A DNA stretch of 64,000 nt from Pseudoips prasinana (lineage: Eukaryota; Arthropoda; Insecta; Lepidoptera; Nolidae). Positions 1 to 11,024 of the stretch are shown here, piece after piece. A program made the translations under genes and the position numbers. The first letter of the stretch is position 1. Every line of letters begins with the position of its first letter. The notes beneath the pieces are model-generated. The model was not told the DNA's origin. It worked only from the letters and a program-made list of their open reading frames with translations, and did not search any database. The stretch lies in contig OX621255.1 of NCBI GenBank assembly GCA_951640165.1, forward strand, positions 29,362,001-29,426,000, in the 5' to 3' direction.

Positions 1-50
1 TTGTATATGAACATACATGTTATATGAACCTAATATAACAATATAAATTT

Positions 51-277
51 GACGGTCACCGTAGCCTAGTTGGTAGTGAAGAAGCTGGTGGTCCTGGGTT
101 CGAATCCCGGTAAGTGCAAATATTTGTGTGATGAGCACGAATATTTGTTTCTGAGTCATGGATGTTTTCTATTTATTTAAGTATTTATCTATCTATATAA
201 GTATGTATATCGTCGCCTGGTACCCATAGCACAAGCTTAGCTTAGTTTGGGGCTAGGGTGATCTGTGAGACATTGTA
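51..277 (+). mobile_element. SINE-A copy, tRNA-headed
   Basis: The head GTCACCGTAGCCTAGTTGG and the B-box-like GGTTCGAATCCCGG give an internal pol III promoter layout. The shared body runs to GATCTGTGAGACATTGT. Compared with the copy at 793 it lacks about 14 nt between the A-box and B-box regions, so it cannot be an intact tRNA. Confidence 0.8.
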
Positions 278-792
278 AAACAAACAGTATACGATGGAAT
301 TACTCACAAAAAATGTCCGTAACTATAGAATTTAATTCCATAAAACATAAAAATGTTGGACGAGTCTTAAAATCCAGAGAGCATCATGAGGAATATTCTT
401 TTGTGGGAATTGCAGTTATTAATAGGTTGACAACATCGAAATCATAAACGACGAAAACAGAAATTCTTACCTAATATAAATAAGCATTATTTATCAGACG
501 TATAAGCAAGTTTCACAACTAATAAACTGTTAAAAGCAAAGAATGAAGTAATTGCCAATAGGATACTATAAATTACGTAATTATTATTCAATACTTATTA
601 ATAGCTTATAATTACAAATTCCCGGGAAATAAAACAGTTTTGCTGAAGTAAGGTTGTAGAAATTTTAAATTGCTATTCCACTTTTGCTTCTAAATGTTCT
701 AATCGGTGTGGTTTTAGTTCATTAGTTCATAAGCAATGTTAACACTCTGATCTTTTTTAACTAAATCTATAAATATCTGGGGTATATACATT
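278..792. other. No gene; unrecognised AT-rich DNA
   Basis: AT-rich sequence with one 60-codon open frame that shows no family resemblance. No TIRs, tRNA boxes or LINE tail were seen. Confidence 0.5.
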
Positions 793-1042
793 GAAGGTCA
801 CCGTAGCCTAGTTGGTAGTGATCCTGCCTACGAAGCTGGTGGTCCTGGGTTCGAATCCCGGTAAGTGCAAATATTTGTGTGATGAGCACGAATATTTGTT
901 TCTGAGTGATGGATGTTTTCTATGCATATAAGTATTTATCTATCTATATAAGTATGTATATCGTCGCCTGGTACCCATAGTGTAGCTTTGCTTAGTTTGG
1001 GGCTAGGATGATCTGTGTGACATTGTCCCCAGATATTATTAT
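793..1042 (+). mobile_element. SINE-A copy, near full length
   Basis: Full tRNA-like head with A-box-like TAGCCTAGTTGGTAG and B box GGTTCGAATCC, then the same body as at 51 and a tail ending CCCCAGATATTATTAT. This is the best plus-strand reference copy of the family in the window. Confidence 0.85.
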
Positions 1043-1080
1043 ATCAGACAGCGCCATCTAGCCTGGACTAACTAAAGCTT

Positions 1081-1207
1081 GTACAGCACATCCAGCTACC
1101 CCAATCTGTCAAATTTCTTTTATTGATGTTCAACTTCATCACATAAGCATAAGGTTCACTTTCTATTGGGGAATTTTGACAGATTGGGGTAGCTTGATGT
1201 CTGCACA
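1081..1207. mobile_element. MITE-1 copy (palindromic)
   Basis: Inverted ends read GCACATCCAGCTACCCCAAT on the left and ATTGGGGTAGCTTGATGT on the right around a short core with TCACATAAGCATAAGG. Non-coding. The same element recurs at 8993, 16796, 20021, 25465, 30110 and 54481. Confidence 0.8.
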
Positions 1208-1282
1208 TCGTTGGCATCGAATCGGATTGTAAGAAATTGTATATGAGACCTAACTTCTTTCTTCTTAAGCGTATGTGCAATA

Positions 1283-1394
1283 GTTACCCTAGTGTCAGAG
1301 TTGTTCAACTGGCTTTACGGCTGTGGCCTAATGGCTACAACCGGAGCCGACAGCTTAATGTGCCCTCCAAAGCACGGAGACGCTCAGAAATTAC
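1283..1394 (+). repeat. R1 repeat fragment
   Basis: Matches the R1 consensus (TTACCCTAGTGTCAGAGTTG ... AGCACGGAGACGCTCAGAAA). R1 recurs at least seven times here in both orientations. The class is unknown; no coding potential was seen. Confidence 0.7.
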
Positions 1395-1998
1395 TCAAGC
1401 AATGTCCTTGATGTATAATAGGTTGGATAATATTGATTTAAATAAAATCTACTAAACAATTATTTATGTGGCAACACCAAACGGCAACCTTTGAACGGAG
1501 TTTTGGCGCCAATGCGGAAAAAGATGCATCAGGGCATTGTTTCATTTTCAAAAACTGGTGTAAATTCAAGTTGTTAGTGTAAATATGGTGGATTTTTAGA
1601 CATAACATCATGGACAACGTACACAAGTGAAGGAAAGTGCCATAGTGCCGTGAATTGCGATTTTCTGTGTTGAATCTTAAACTCCTTATAAGCCTCTAGT
1701 AAAGTCTCCACTGCTTTACTGGAGTACGACTAGGACTACGTATGACTTGACTGTGACGGAATTTACTTGACATGACGAAAATAAATGAAATAATAATATA
1801 TCTTACTGAAGGCTCATAAGGCCGAAGAAGCCAAAGCCGTAAAACTGAATTTAAAAAAAAACCTTTGAAAGGTAGTCGAACCGTATTGATCGTCACTTTG
1901 CTCTGGAGTGCGGTATGAGTTGGACGTGTCAAAATAATGTGTTAGGGTTATTGTTCTCGATCATAGACATAGTAATAGTTTTGTAATAAATATATAAT
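1395..1998. other. No gene recognised
   Basis: Short open frames on the minus strand (1438-1626, 1696-1932) have no recognisable motif and no splice context. No repeat family was identified. Confidence 0.45.
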
Positions 1999-2250
1999 TG
2001 ACGGCGGTCTTGGGTTCTCGGTTATACCGGACCAATATCTGTCCTGGGTCAGATATTGGTCCTAAGTCGTGATGTAATTATCTATATAAGTATGTAAACC
2101 AGTTAACTGATATAATATACTACATATATTTACTACTTCTAGAGTGAGTCTAGAAGTAGTAAATATATGTAGTATATTATATCAGTTAACTGGTTTCAGT
2201 TCTTAGTTTAGGATCAGATGGCCATGTGTTAATAACGTCCCAGGATATTA
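1999..2250 (+). mobile_element. SINE-B copy rearranged by foldbacks
   Basis: The SINE-B body (GTAATTATCTATATAAGTAT, then GATCAGATGGCC, GTCCCAGGATATT) is recognisable, but the tRNA head is degenerate. Two perfect inverted duplications (2029-2062 and 2097-2195) replace the normal body. Confidence 0.7.
2097..2195. repeat. Perfect foldback, 47-bp arms, 5-nt loop
   Basis: The left arm 2097-2143 is the exact reverse complement of 2149-2195, around the loop GTGAG at 2144-2148. Arm sequence derives from the SINE-B body (motif ATCAGTTAACTGGTT). Confidence 0.95.
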
Positions 2251-2718
2251 TATAATAACCAATATATACCTACGGAGTTTTCATACATAAGGTTAACCAC
2301 ATAATTATGTATTAGCTTATAAACATAAAGCAACAATATTAACAAAGGCCGATGTCCGCCTATTAATTTATTGCAATGTCACGGACATATCATCAGCTTG
2401 AATAATCCTCATGTTTGCCCAATAAACTGTTTATTAATAGACAAATTTATTATGTTCTGTGGGTCACGTTCGTAGCTATTGCGGAAGCCGCCATTAGATC
2501 CTCCTCAGTATAATTGCGGTAGTAATCGACTTTGTAGTGTTTGTATCTATATAATAGATATAATACATTGTCTCATGTGCACCAGTAGAGAGGGTAGCCG
2601 TCAATCTGGCAGTCTGGCGTTAGACGCGGTGCGGGTTGGACGTGCGCCTGATAGTGATCACTACAGACTTGATGTAAAAAAGGCTTTTTTAATGGATATT
2701 AATAGATACTTATTAATG
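2251..2718. other. No gene recognised
   Basis: Includes an open frame at 2479-2751 (+) that runs into a MITE and has no recognisable domain. No other structure was seen. Confidence 0.45.
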
Positions 2719-3195
2719 GATGTAATTTCTGTCCGTCCATACAACATGTAACTTAATTAACGCAATATCCTCAAAATAGTTTGTTCAGGATCGTTTACTG
2801 AATCGATTTCTATATATAATTTTTTTATATAAGTAATTTTTTATTCCAAAAATAAATATTACGGAAATTATTGTCATATCAACCCTGTGCAGTCGAAATA
2901 AATTGTAATTGTCAAAGTAATAAGACTTTTAAAATCGCAGTTTTATTTGTATTCATACAAATTCCACCATTCAATACAAAATAAAGGAAAATAAACTTTA
3001 TCCCAAGAAACTAATTTAGTATATAATAATGCATATAAATGTTAAATGAAAAAATCTGTGTATGTATTACGATTATCACATAATGTTTTAATTGGGGTGT
3101 TTGAGGGTGTGCGTTAATTACGTTACATGTTGTATATGTTTGTAAAGTACCCCGCGACCGCGACACAGGGATTACATTCCCTAGTGCGGGCGTTG
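2719..3195 (+). mobile_element. SINE-C fragment split by MITE-2
   Basis: SINE-C body GGATGTAATTTCTGTCCGTC on the left, then TATGTTTGTAAAGTACCCCG and GTGCGGGCGTTGTTT on the right. A MITE-2 copy separates the two halves. The tRNA head is missing. Confidence 0.75.
2742..3132. mobile_element. MITE-2 copy, TA target duplication
   Basis: The ends CAACATGTAACTTAATTAAC and GTTAATTACGTTACATGTTG are inverted and flanked by TA on both sides, as for Tc1/mariner-type elements. Length 391 bp, non-coding. A 382-bp relative lies at 51394-51775. Confidence 0.8.
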
Positions 3196-3313
3196 TTTAA
3201 AAAAATATTTTAACATAACTTACTAATTACTCATACAATCTTGAAAACATGCACATGAATATTAGAATATGATATAATTTAAAGTCAACCTAAAAGAATT
3301 AATAATGTAAATA

Positions 3314-3382
3314 TCATCATCATCATATCAGCCGAAAGACGTCCACTGCTGGGCAAAGGCCTCCCCCATAGATCTCCACAAT
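3314..3382 (-). mobile_element. RTE-type LINE 3' end
   Basis: Reverse complement of the RTE C-terminal coding end and TGATGATGATG tail (CATCATCATATCAGCCGAAA then GACGTCCACTGCTGG). Only the last residues and the microsatellite tail remain. Confidence 0.65.
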
Positions 3383-3540
3383 TTACAATGTAAATATAAT
3401 TAATAATTAATTAGCTGATTCGAACGAATTTTACAGTTTGTCGAGGCAACTTACACTGCTTCACCGGAAAATAAATGGGGGCTTGTAGTTAGACGGCAGA
3501 CCGTACCACCTTTAGGGGCTGGAACCTCTACTCAGGGCGG

Positions 3541-3854
3541 TTTGTGTAACTGTCGCTCTACGTTTATTTTTCTTTACAGAAAAGTCCCCAAATTATACAC
3601 TTTTAAACTTTCGCGTATCATAATTATATATGAACATTGTAAACAGGTATTAACGCGACTAACCTTATTGTTATTTTCCCGACGTTTCGACCAAGTTGCA
3701 TTGATCGTGGTCACGGGATCCCGCGTTAATACCTGTTAACAATGTTCATATGTAAGTCCCCAAATTATTTTAGGCCCGATCCGGTATTTGAACCTACGCT
3801 CTCATTATCCGCGTTTAACACACTACCGCGAGACCGACGAGGCAATCTAATAGG
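3541..3854 (-). mobile_element. SINE-D fragment split by an insertion
   Basis: The SINE-D tRNA-like head lies on the minus strand at about 3770-3854 (GGTATTTGAACC ... CGAGACCGACGAGGCA). Body sequence AAGTCCCCAAATTAT appears twice, at 3582-3596 and 3754-3768, as a 15-bp direct repeat around a 157-bp insertion. Confidence 0.6.
3597..3753. mobile_element. 157-bp insertion with inverted ends
   Basis: Carries inverted segments ATGAACATTGTAAACAGGTA (about 3628) and TACCTGTTAACAATGTTCAT (about 3730) around TTTTCCCGACGTTTCGACC. A 15-bp direct repeat of host SINE-D sequence flanks it. A related core occurs at 19157-19230. Confidence 0.6.
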
Positions 3855-4104
3855 GTGTAGTCAGGCTGTCAATAGAATAGACAGACGAAGGCTTAACAGA
3901 AACGAATCGACCATAAACAAGAGAAGTTATTGCAAGACCTTGGCTACAAGTAAGAAACACGTTGGTAAATAAGTTACAACATTAACATTCCTTGAAAAAC
4001 TCGTGCGCATTTTTCCTTGTAAGTAGAATTACATTATTAATGTTATTTCTGTATTCTATACATACATAGGACCCAAGAAAAAGAATAATAATAATAATCA
4101 CTTT

Positions 4105-4908
4105 GACAGTAACTTTAATAAGCTAGCTAAGTAAGTAAATCATTAAAGTCATAAGTTTTATGTTATTTCTAAATGATGTTATACAAACCGCAGAAATAAG
4201 TAAGTATCTATATATACCTGGAAATAGTTTTGTAAAGTTAACTGTGTTACTGTTTGTAGTAATATATTTAACTATACATACAATAACTTAAATAAGCTTG
4301 CTAAGTAACTGAATCATTACTGCCATAAATTTAATGCGATTTCTAAATGATGTACAAACCGCAGTTTTAAGTATCTATATATTTTATTTTTTTTTATTTT
4401 ATTTATTTATTTGCATTAAATGTGGTACATATAGTTGGTAAAAAAATCTTTACAATCAGTACAAATACACATTTGCCATTATTAAAAAAGCATGCAAAGC
4501 TATGGTTGAGTCACAAAAGTATTTAAATTGATATAATATGTCAGCTTATACATTTTAAATTAATTTAACTAGAAATCATATTAAGTTGGGTTTATACCAA
4601 CATTTACACACATAACACCACAAGTCAAGAAATAACGAAGAAAAAAAATACATAATATTATAAACTAGTCAATAAGAAATTGGAATGAATTGTACAGTAG
4701 ATTAACCTGTCTAATATTTTACTAATTACATTAAAAACTTATTAATTACAACAATTGTTATTATATTATATACCTGGAAATAGTTATGTAAAGTTAACTG
4801 TATTACTGTTTGTAATAATATATTTAACAATACTTAATTGACAATAACTTAAATAACTTTGCTAAGTAACTGAATCATTACTGTCAATAATTTAATTGTA
4901 AATGATCT
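4105..4908. repeat. Diverged tandem triplication with insertion
   Basis: Three copies of a roughly 170-bp AT-rich unit (markers: GCTAAGTAACTGAATCATTA; CTGGAAATAGTT; AAATGATGT then ACAAACCGCAG). Copies two and three are separated by a T-rich insertion at about 4379-4754 that resembles a minus-strand LINE tail. Confidence 0.65.
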
Positions 4909-5460
4909 GACGGGTTGGCGTGGTTTCTAAATGCTTGCCTTTCACGCCACAGGTCGTCAGTTCGATTCCCGACCAGGAAAGACATTTGTGTGCATAAACA
5001 TGTCTGTTTGTCCTGAGTCTGGGTGTAATCTATACATATAATAAAATCCTAGGAAAGTCAAAACTGTACATTGAATAATTTTTTAAAAGCATACCTGGGG
5101 CGTGATCTGCAATCGATATCGAATCCAAAAATATAGTTTTTAGAATTTTTGTCTGTTTATCTGTTTGTCTGTATGTATGTCCGGGCTAAACTCAAAAAGT
5201 ACTGCATGGATTTACTTCAAATTTTGCATGAATATTACTTAGATGTCGGGTCAACATATAGGCTACATATTATCACGCTATCACCTACGAGGTAGGAGCT
5301 GTGATATTTTAAAGTTTAACGCGGGTAAAATCGCGGGGCACAGCTAGTTATTTATCTATATAAATTAGTATTTACAAAAGAAATGTAGTATAATATGAAG
5401 TATATCAGTTATCTGGTTTCCATAGTACAAGCGCTGCTTAGTTTGAGATCAGATGGAAAA
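4909..5460 (+). mobile_element. SINE-B copy split by Helitron-1
   Basis: Head GACGGGTTGGCGTGG with B box AGTTCGATTCCC, then GTCTGGGTGTAA. It resumes after the Helitron at 5348 with TTATTTATCTATATAAATTA and continues through GATCAGATGG. The break falls in the sequence GTGTAA/TTATC. Confidence 0.85.
5029..5347 (+). mobile_element. Helitron-1, non-autonomous, 319 bp
   Basis: Starts TCTATACATATAATAAAATC and ends in a short GC hairpin (GCGGGTAAAATCGC) followed by CACAGCTAG. It sits between host A and T without a target duplication. These are Helitron hallmarks (5' TC, 3' hairpin plus CTRR, AT target), similar to lepidopteran Lep1-type elements. Confidence 0.85.
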
Positions 5461-5810
5461 AAACCTTCTGGTTAGTATAAAAGCCTGATCTCATTGAGTT
5501 TCCCCGCCATTTTACCTATACCTTCATATCGCATATCATTCAGGTACACAACTACGCAAGCGCGGATAGAACTTGTCTATGCTTATAGCCATAAAGATAA
5601 CTGTTATCTGCGATCAATAATCGGCTTTTTTCCATTGGTTTAGAGTTGTATTTCTATTGCAGTGCCAAGTTATGAATAAGCAACCTATGAATGTGGTTTA
5701 TGAATAAAGTAGCGCATTTTTTATGAATATTGTGGAAATATGTTACTTAGTTTATGGTATCTATTTATCTGGTTTATGGTATGCGCCGGTTTTAAAAGAC
5801 AGTTACAAAC
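5461..5810. other. No gene recognised
   Basis: AT-rich sequence with no coding frame above threshold and no repeat family recognised. Confidence 0.45.
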
Positions 5811-5981
5811 TAAGGGCCAATTTAATAGATCATTTTTGACATCTGTAAATCGTAATTTTAAATATTAAGTAATTGTGCAGTTCTAACTAAGAAAATATAA
5901 ATAATATTCTATGCCGGCCGGATAAAGTTACGTTGTTGAATTTTGATGAAGTGTCAAATGTGATCTATTAAATTGGCCTTA
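5811..5981. mobile_element. MITE-10, 171 bp
   Basis: Inverted ends TAAGGGCCAATTTAATAGAT and ATCTATTAAATTGGCCTTA. A terminal TA on both sides is consistent with a TA target duplication. Non-coding, single copy in the window. Confidence 0.65.
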
Positions 5982-6170
5982 CTTTAAACATATATATTGA
6001 ATTATTAGGTACTTCACTCTTAACTTTTGAGTAATGCAATGAGTTTTTAAGCGCCATAGTCTACAATAGTCGTTTCTCATCAAGTTGTATACTTGTACGA
6101 CGGTTTGGTTCCCAAAATAAGGCAATCAATCAATCAAATAAATTAAATACCCTCATTTTTTAACTTTTTT

Positions 6171-6335
6171 CATTGACCTATATGTATTCTACTAGACGCG
6201 CAATCTCATATTAAGAATTTGCTCACTGCACAGCAATTTTGGCCGCCTCGCCCGCGCCCCTCACCTCGCGCACAGCCGGACTGGGACAGAGTTTTTATTC
6301 GAAACAGCGTGTCTAGTTATAAATATAAGTCAATG
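6171..6335. mobile_element. MITE-6 copy, 165 bp
   Basis: Ends CATTGACCTATATGTATTCT and CATATAAGTCAATG-like are inverted. The core contains CGCACAGCCGGACTGGGACA. The second copy at 15128-15319 carries an extra internal foldback. Confidence 0.75.
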
Positions 6336-6403
6336 CTTTTTTTAAACCAATTTAGACTTTGTTCTGTAACAAAGTGAGTGAGAGTAAAAAGGTGAGTTAC
6401 TAT

Positions 6404-6650
6404 GCCGTGAGGTTTCTAGCCTAAAAAGAATATTAGAGCCACCCAATACCATTCCGTCGGTGTCGTAAAAGAAGACTAAGTGATACAGCAGGTAGTCGTG
6501 CAGCAGCGTCTTCTGGGTACTAGCTACCACCTAACTGCAGTCGACAACTCGCATGCCAAGCGCGGTGACTAAGGCAAACCTCTCCAAGTTGGAACGTTAT
6601 AGTAACTTTTGGGAGAGGCGTATGTACAGCAATGGACGACATCATGTGCA
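6404..6650 (+). repeat. R4 repeat copy
   Basis: Shares GTGAGGTTTCTAGCCT ... GTCGTAAAAGAAGACTAAG ... CCAAGCGCGGTGACTAAGGC ... GGACGACATCATG with copies at 21867, 33535, 35226 and 47935. Its end resembles the RTE tail, so it is probably a LINE 3' region. Confidence 0.65.
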
Positions 6651-6679
6651 TAATAAGAGTAAAACTTGATTAATATTGT

Positions 6680-6945
6680 GACAAAGGCCTCCCCCAAGGA
6701 TCTCTACAATAGCCGGTCCTGCGCTGCCCGCATCCAGCGGCTTCCCGCGACCCGCACAAGATCGTCGGTCCTACCGTGTAGGGCGCTTGCCCACGCTGCG
6801 TCTTCCGGTTCGTCTGCCCCATCGGCCGTCAGTTCTACGAGCTATGTGCCCTGCCCACAGCCACTTCAGTTTGGCAATTCTTTGGGCTATATCGGTTACT
6901 TTGGTTCGCCTGCGGATCTCAGCATTTCTGATATTTATGCTTTAA
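6680..6945 (-). mobile_element. RTE-type LINE ORF2 C-terminal remnant
   Basis: The minus strand encodes the degraded RTE C-terminus (motifs resembling AGSRWMRAAQDR and QWAGHIARRTDGRWG). The plus-strand open frame at 6666-7058 is its antisense shadow. Confidence 0.65.
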
Positions 6946-7403
6946 TAAAACCAAAAATATTAATATTTAGTCGTTATGTGTCTTGGTTTTCTTCCTTCTC
7001 GTTTTCACACTATTCTACATTTAACAACTTATTAAATGTTTTCTCCATTTGTTACTAATCAGTAAAGCAATCGTCTCGAAGAAATCCCAACACTTCCTCC
7101 AAAAAACTTACTCAACAGAGAATTGAAAATGTCAACAAAAAAATTAGCGTTAACAACGCAACCGCCACGTAACTGGTTGCGGTTTTGCAAGCCCCGGGTT
7201 TGAGTCCCGTTAGCGTGAAAGTGACAACGCGTTCGTGCGGCATTTTGTAGTTTAGGTCGCGGCTTCGATTACCGCCTCGGGGTTACAGCTTGAAAAGTAG
7301 GAGTTTTCCTTGAGACAAGTGATTGCCGTTGTAAAGTTATATTTGCAACTAAATTATTTACGTGTAGTCATATCCCAGTCTGACATATAATAATAATAAT
7401 AAT
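6946..7403. other. No gene; possible tRNA-like remnant
   Basis: About 7140-7215 has a B-box-like GGGTTTGAGTCCCG but no clear tRNA fold or repeated body. The rest is unrecognised, with an AAT microsatellite at about 7388. Confidence 0.35.
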
Positions 7404-7649
7404 AATATGTAGGGACAATGTCACACAGATCATCCTAGCCCCAAACTAAGCAAAGCTTGTACTATGGGTACCAGGCGACGATATACATACTTATATAGAT
7501 AGATAAATACTTAAATACATAGAAAACATCCATGACTCAGAAACAAATATTCGTGCTCATCACACAAATATTTGCACTTACCGGGATTCGAACCCAGGAC
7601 CACCAGCTTCGCAGGCAGGAGCACTACCAACTAGGCTACGGTGACCGTC
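7404..7649 (-). mobile_element. SINE-A copy, full length
   Basis: Minus-strand copy with intact head (GGTAGTGCTCCTGCC, GGTTCGAATCCCGG) and body. Bases at the left edge form an AAT microsatellite tail. Confidence 0.85.
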
Positions 7650-7670
7650 GGTACATGTAACTATTGTTTT

Positions 7671-7908
7671 GACGCGCCGGTTGGCATGGTTAGATACTTG
7701 CCTTTCACGTCGTAGGTCGTGGGTTCTATTCCCACCCACGACAGATATTTGTGTGCATGGTTTGTCCTGAGTCTGGGTGTAATTATCTATATAAGTATGT
7801 ATTTACAAAAAAAGTAGTAAGTATATGTAGTATATCAGTTATCTGATTTGTATAGCACAAGCTCTGCTTAGTTTGGGATCAGATGTCCGTGTGTAAATAT
7901 GTCCCAGG
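7671..7908 (+). mobile_element. SINE-B copy
   Basis: Head GCGCCGGTTGGCATGG, B box GGGTTCTATTCCC, then the family body through GATCAGATGTCC and GTCCCAGG. Confidence 0.8.
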
Positions 7909-8274
7909 AGAGATGCGAAAATTCCCCGAACCTCTAATTTTGCGGGTATTTAGATTCTATCTTACACAATTGACATAGAGTTAATTATGCTATTGTTAGA
8001 TCAAGGTCTTAAACTCTGTAAAGCAATTGGATTACTTAAATAATTATGGATTTATTGTCACACCAACTTATTATCACTTCTTGACAACCGAAAATATATT
8101 TCTTCTTCACTGACAGTTTCTGTAGTGTTGCCACTCATAATAATAGAAATATGGAGGTATCGATATTTGTATCAATACCAAATATCGATACTATTCAAAT
8201 CTAGAATTAAATAATTAATAAATAAACATTGGGTTCTGAATTATTATACAAAATTCGCTTCAATTGATAACGCG
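7909..8274. other. No gene recognised
   Basis: Unrecognised sequence. A 13-bp inverted pair (GTATCGATATTTG / CAAATATCGATAC) lies at about 8159-8194. Confidence 0.45.
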
Positions 8275-8395
8275 GTAGTGTAAATTGAGGCATTAGGCTG
8301 TAGGACCTGGTTGTAGTCTTTCGAGAACAGACGTTATTCCATGTCAGAGACCTTCTGGGCGGCTTAGACAACTCTTGCTACTAAGTTTAGCACTG
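8275..8395 (-). repeat. R1 repeat fragment
   Basis: Minus-strand, diverged R1 match (GTCAGAGACCTTCTGGGCGG). Confidence 0.55.
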
Positions 8396-8772
8396 ATATA
8401 ATCAAGATCTGACATTGTGTATACCAAATCCAAATGGCTTCCTCTAAATTCCACAATTATATAGGCAGTAAAAAGTAACATTATGTATACTAAAATGAAA
8501 AGGGCTATAAAAAGAAATGTATATCTAATTTAATGTTAAAACCAACCAGCTGTTATATCGTTATGTAAATAAAATTATACATAAGATACGCTTTCGAATA
8601 GGCAAGCCATCTCATACACCGTTAATAGTTTAAACAAGATGTGAGTTACAGGTTTTTTTATAAGATTTATGTTAGAAAACTGGATTTAAACGCGGTTTGG
8701 GAAAACCGATTACATAATCTGCGTGTGAGCTTCAACCTGTTGCTTGGAAAATAAAGTCTCTTAAAACATATA
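8396..8772. other. No gene recognised
   Basis: AT-rich and unrecognised. Confidence 0.45.
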
Positions 8773-8967
8773 ATACTAGCTGCGACCCGCGGTGTCATCC
8801 GCGGTAAACTTTATAAATAATATCCTATGTGTTATGCGGATATATACGCTATATTACTACAAATTTTATCAAAATCAGTTCGGCAGTTTTTGCCTGGAAG
8901 AGAAACAAACATCCATACATCCATCCATACTCACAAACTTTGTCATTTATAATATTAGTAAGATTAA
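8773..8967 (-). mobile_element. Helitron-2 copy
   Basis: Read on the minus strand it starts near CTTACTAATATTATAAATGA and ends with a GC hairpin and CAGCTAG. The body carries the family motif CCGAACTGATTTTGAT in place of CGAACGGATTTTGATG. Confidence 0.75.
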
Positions 8968-8992
8968 GTTAAAGATGTTCTGAGTTCGGGAT

Positions 8993-9116
8993 GTACGTTG
9001 TCTGTCAATTATCAAATTTCTTTTATAGATTTAAACTTTATCACATAAGCATAAGGCTAACTTTCAATTGGGGTAATTTGACAGATTGGGGTTGCTTGAT
9101 GTTCTGATGTCTGTAC
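8993..9116. mobile_element. MITE-1 copy
   Basis: Bounded by GTAC on both sides. The right arm GACAGATTGGGGTTGCTTGA is intact and the left arm is eroded. Confidence 0.75.
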
Positions 9117-10048
9117 AATCTTAATATGTTCATAGTTCTTTATACCTATTACGCTATTGCATAGCTTCTATCGTGGGCCTTGAGCGTGCGGACCGAATCC
9201 AGAAATTCCGTAACGAAAAATACCTAACACACCCAACTCCGACCGCCATCTATCGATAAATACCAGAATATTTAATGACTTTTTGAAATATCACGCTTGT
9301 CTCTTTAGTTCAGCAACCCGCCTTTAGGTGGCATTGGTTGTATTGGAAAACTACCGTAATCAGCTGTTTGTGAGAAAGTATATAGGTGTATAGGTATTTA
9401 TCATCTACGTACAACAGTGATATATACTCGTATAATTTGTGTATAAAGTGATTTAAATGTGAATAAACAAAGTGCATTTATTAATGAAGAAAGTCACGAA
9501 AAAATAGTGTAAGAAAATGTGTTAGTACTCTATATACATTCATTTATTTATTATTATCACAAATGCAGTATTATAAAATATATAAATAATTATAATTGCA
9601 TAAGTTGATAAAAATGCTATGCAATAGCTTTACCGCGGCAGTCTCCGAGTGCCACACGTCTTTTTATTTTTATTATATTTTTGGTGTACAATAAAGAGTT
9701 ATTTACTCACGCTGTCACCAATATTTTCAGACTCCACGATTTTCAGAGAGTAAAAATACAGATTACAAAAGTGTTTATATTTCCTGTATGGCCACTAAAA
9801 GAGCCGTGTCCAACACTTTCGCTTGTATACGATTTGATCATAATTCTGAGTGTATCTCGCTACTCTCTGTGTTATTATTCAACGAATAATGTGTAATTAT
9901 AAAGCGATAATTGCAACGTTCCGAACGAATAACTTTCTTTTTGTGAAAAGATTTATATGATATATGATCATTTCGACGTATAAGTTCGTTAACTTGAGTG
10001 CCTACTTTTTTAAGAGAATGTTAAGCAACGCGTTAATAAGTCGGGTTT
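9117..10048. other. No gene recognised
   Basis: Segments at about 9165 (CTATTGCATAGCTTCTATCG) and 9614 (GCTATGCAATAGCTTTACCG) share a motif and may be ends of one old repeat. An open frame at 9681-9896 has no recognisable domain. Confidence 0.4.
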
Positions 10049-10310
10049 GACGGGCCGGTTCGCGTGCTTGGTAAACGCTTGCCTTTCACGCCGCCGGTCG
10101 TGGGTTCAATTCCCATCCAGGACAGATATTTGTGTGCATGAACATGTCTGTTCGTCCTGAGTCTAGGTGTAATTATCTATATCACTATGTATTTACAAAA
10201 GAAAAGTAGTATATGTAGAGGTACTATATCAGTTTTCTGGTTTCCATAGTACAAGATCTGCTTAGTTTGGGATCAGATGGCCGTGTGTAAATAATGTCCC
10301 AGGATATTAT
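10049..10310 (+). mobile_element. SINE-B copy, full length
   Basis: Head GACGGGCCGGTTCGCGTG, B box GGGTTCAATTCCC, full body to GTCCCAGGATATT. A good reference copy. Confidence 0.85.
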
Positions 10311-10789
10311 TATTAAGTAAAAGTTACGTTTATCTTCGTGTTTATTTCCAATTTATGATAACTTGAGGATGTTTTACTACTTATTAATCGTTTTCGCTGA
10401 TTATTACTATTTTTAATTATTTAAATATGTGGAGCTAGTTGTCATGCGTGGCCGGTGTTGCCACTATCATCATCAAGAATTGGATGAAGCAAACTTCTAA
10501 GCACCCACGCACTTTCGAGGTCAATACACACCACCCGAACTCACTCTCAAGCACGATCGTTCTAGAAAGCCATTACTTCTTTAACTGAATCGACTGGGGT
10601 TTCAGGCTAGGCAAGTCAAAGGCTAGTAGAAACTCTTGAGACAGTGTTTCGTGAGAGTAAACTCAGGGACGCGCTGCGCCCATCAACACCATCCACAGTC
10701 CTTCGACAGCAATTAAAGTAATAAATTCAGTAGAGCAGCTTCGCTTTGCGCGTAGTAACGTAGACTGACAGTTTATTGAATGTCTGATT
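10311..10789. other. No gene recognised
   Basis: Moderately GC-balanced stretch at 10440-10740 with no frame or repeat recognised. Confidence 0.4.
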
Positions 10790-10925
10790 TCGGTATAATT
10801 TCTGAGCATCTTCGCGATTCGGAGGGCACGTCAAGCTGTCGGTCCCGGTTTGTAGTCTTTGGACAACAGCCATGTAAGAGGCCTACTGGGCGGCTTAACT
10901 CTGACACTAGGGTAACCACTGCCCA
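10790..10925 (-). repeat. R1 repeat copy
   Basis: R1 on the minus strand; contains GGAGGGCACGTCAAGCTGTC and GACACTAGGGTAACCACTGC. Confidence 0.7.
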
Positions 10926-11024
10926 TACGAAAAAGTTAATACTCTAACTTTACACGCACTTGGAAGCTGACAAACTTTAAAAAGCATTGCAGATTCAAAA
11001 CTCTTTGAAATGCCTATTTTCTGC

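Noticed and set aside
51..130. Functional tRNA genes at SINE heads (also 4909, 33779, 45900 and others)
   Set aside because: Each is fused to a repeated body, lacks a clean acceptor stem, and recurs with mutations; they are SINE promoters.
6666..7058. 130-codon plus-strand frame
   Set aside because: Antisense of a decayed RTE LINE C-terminus on the minus strand.
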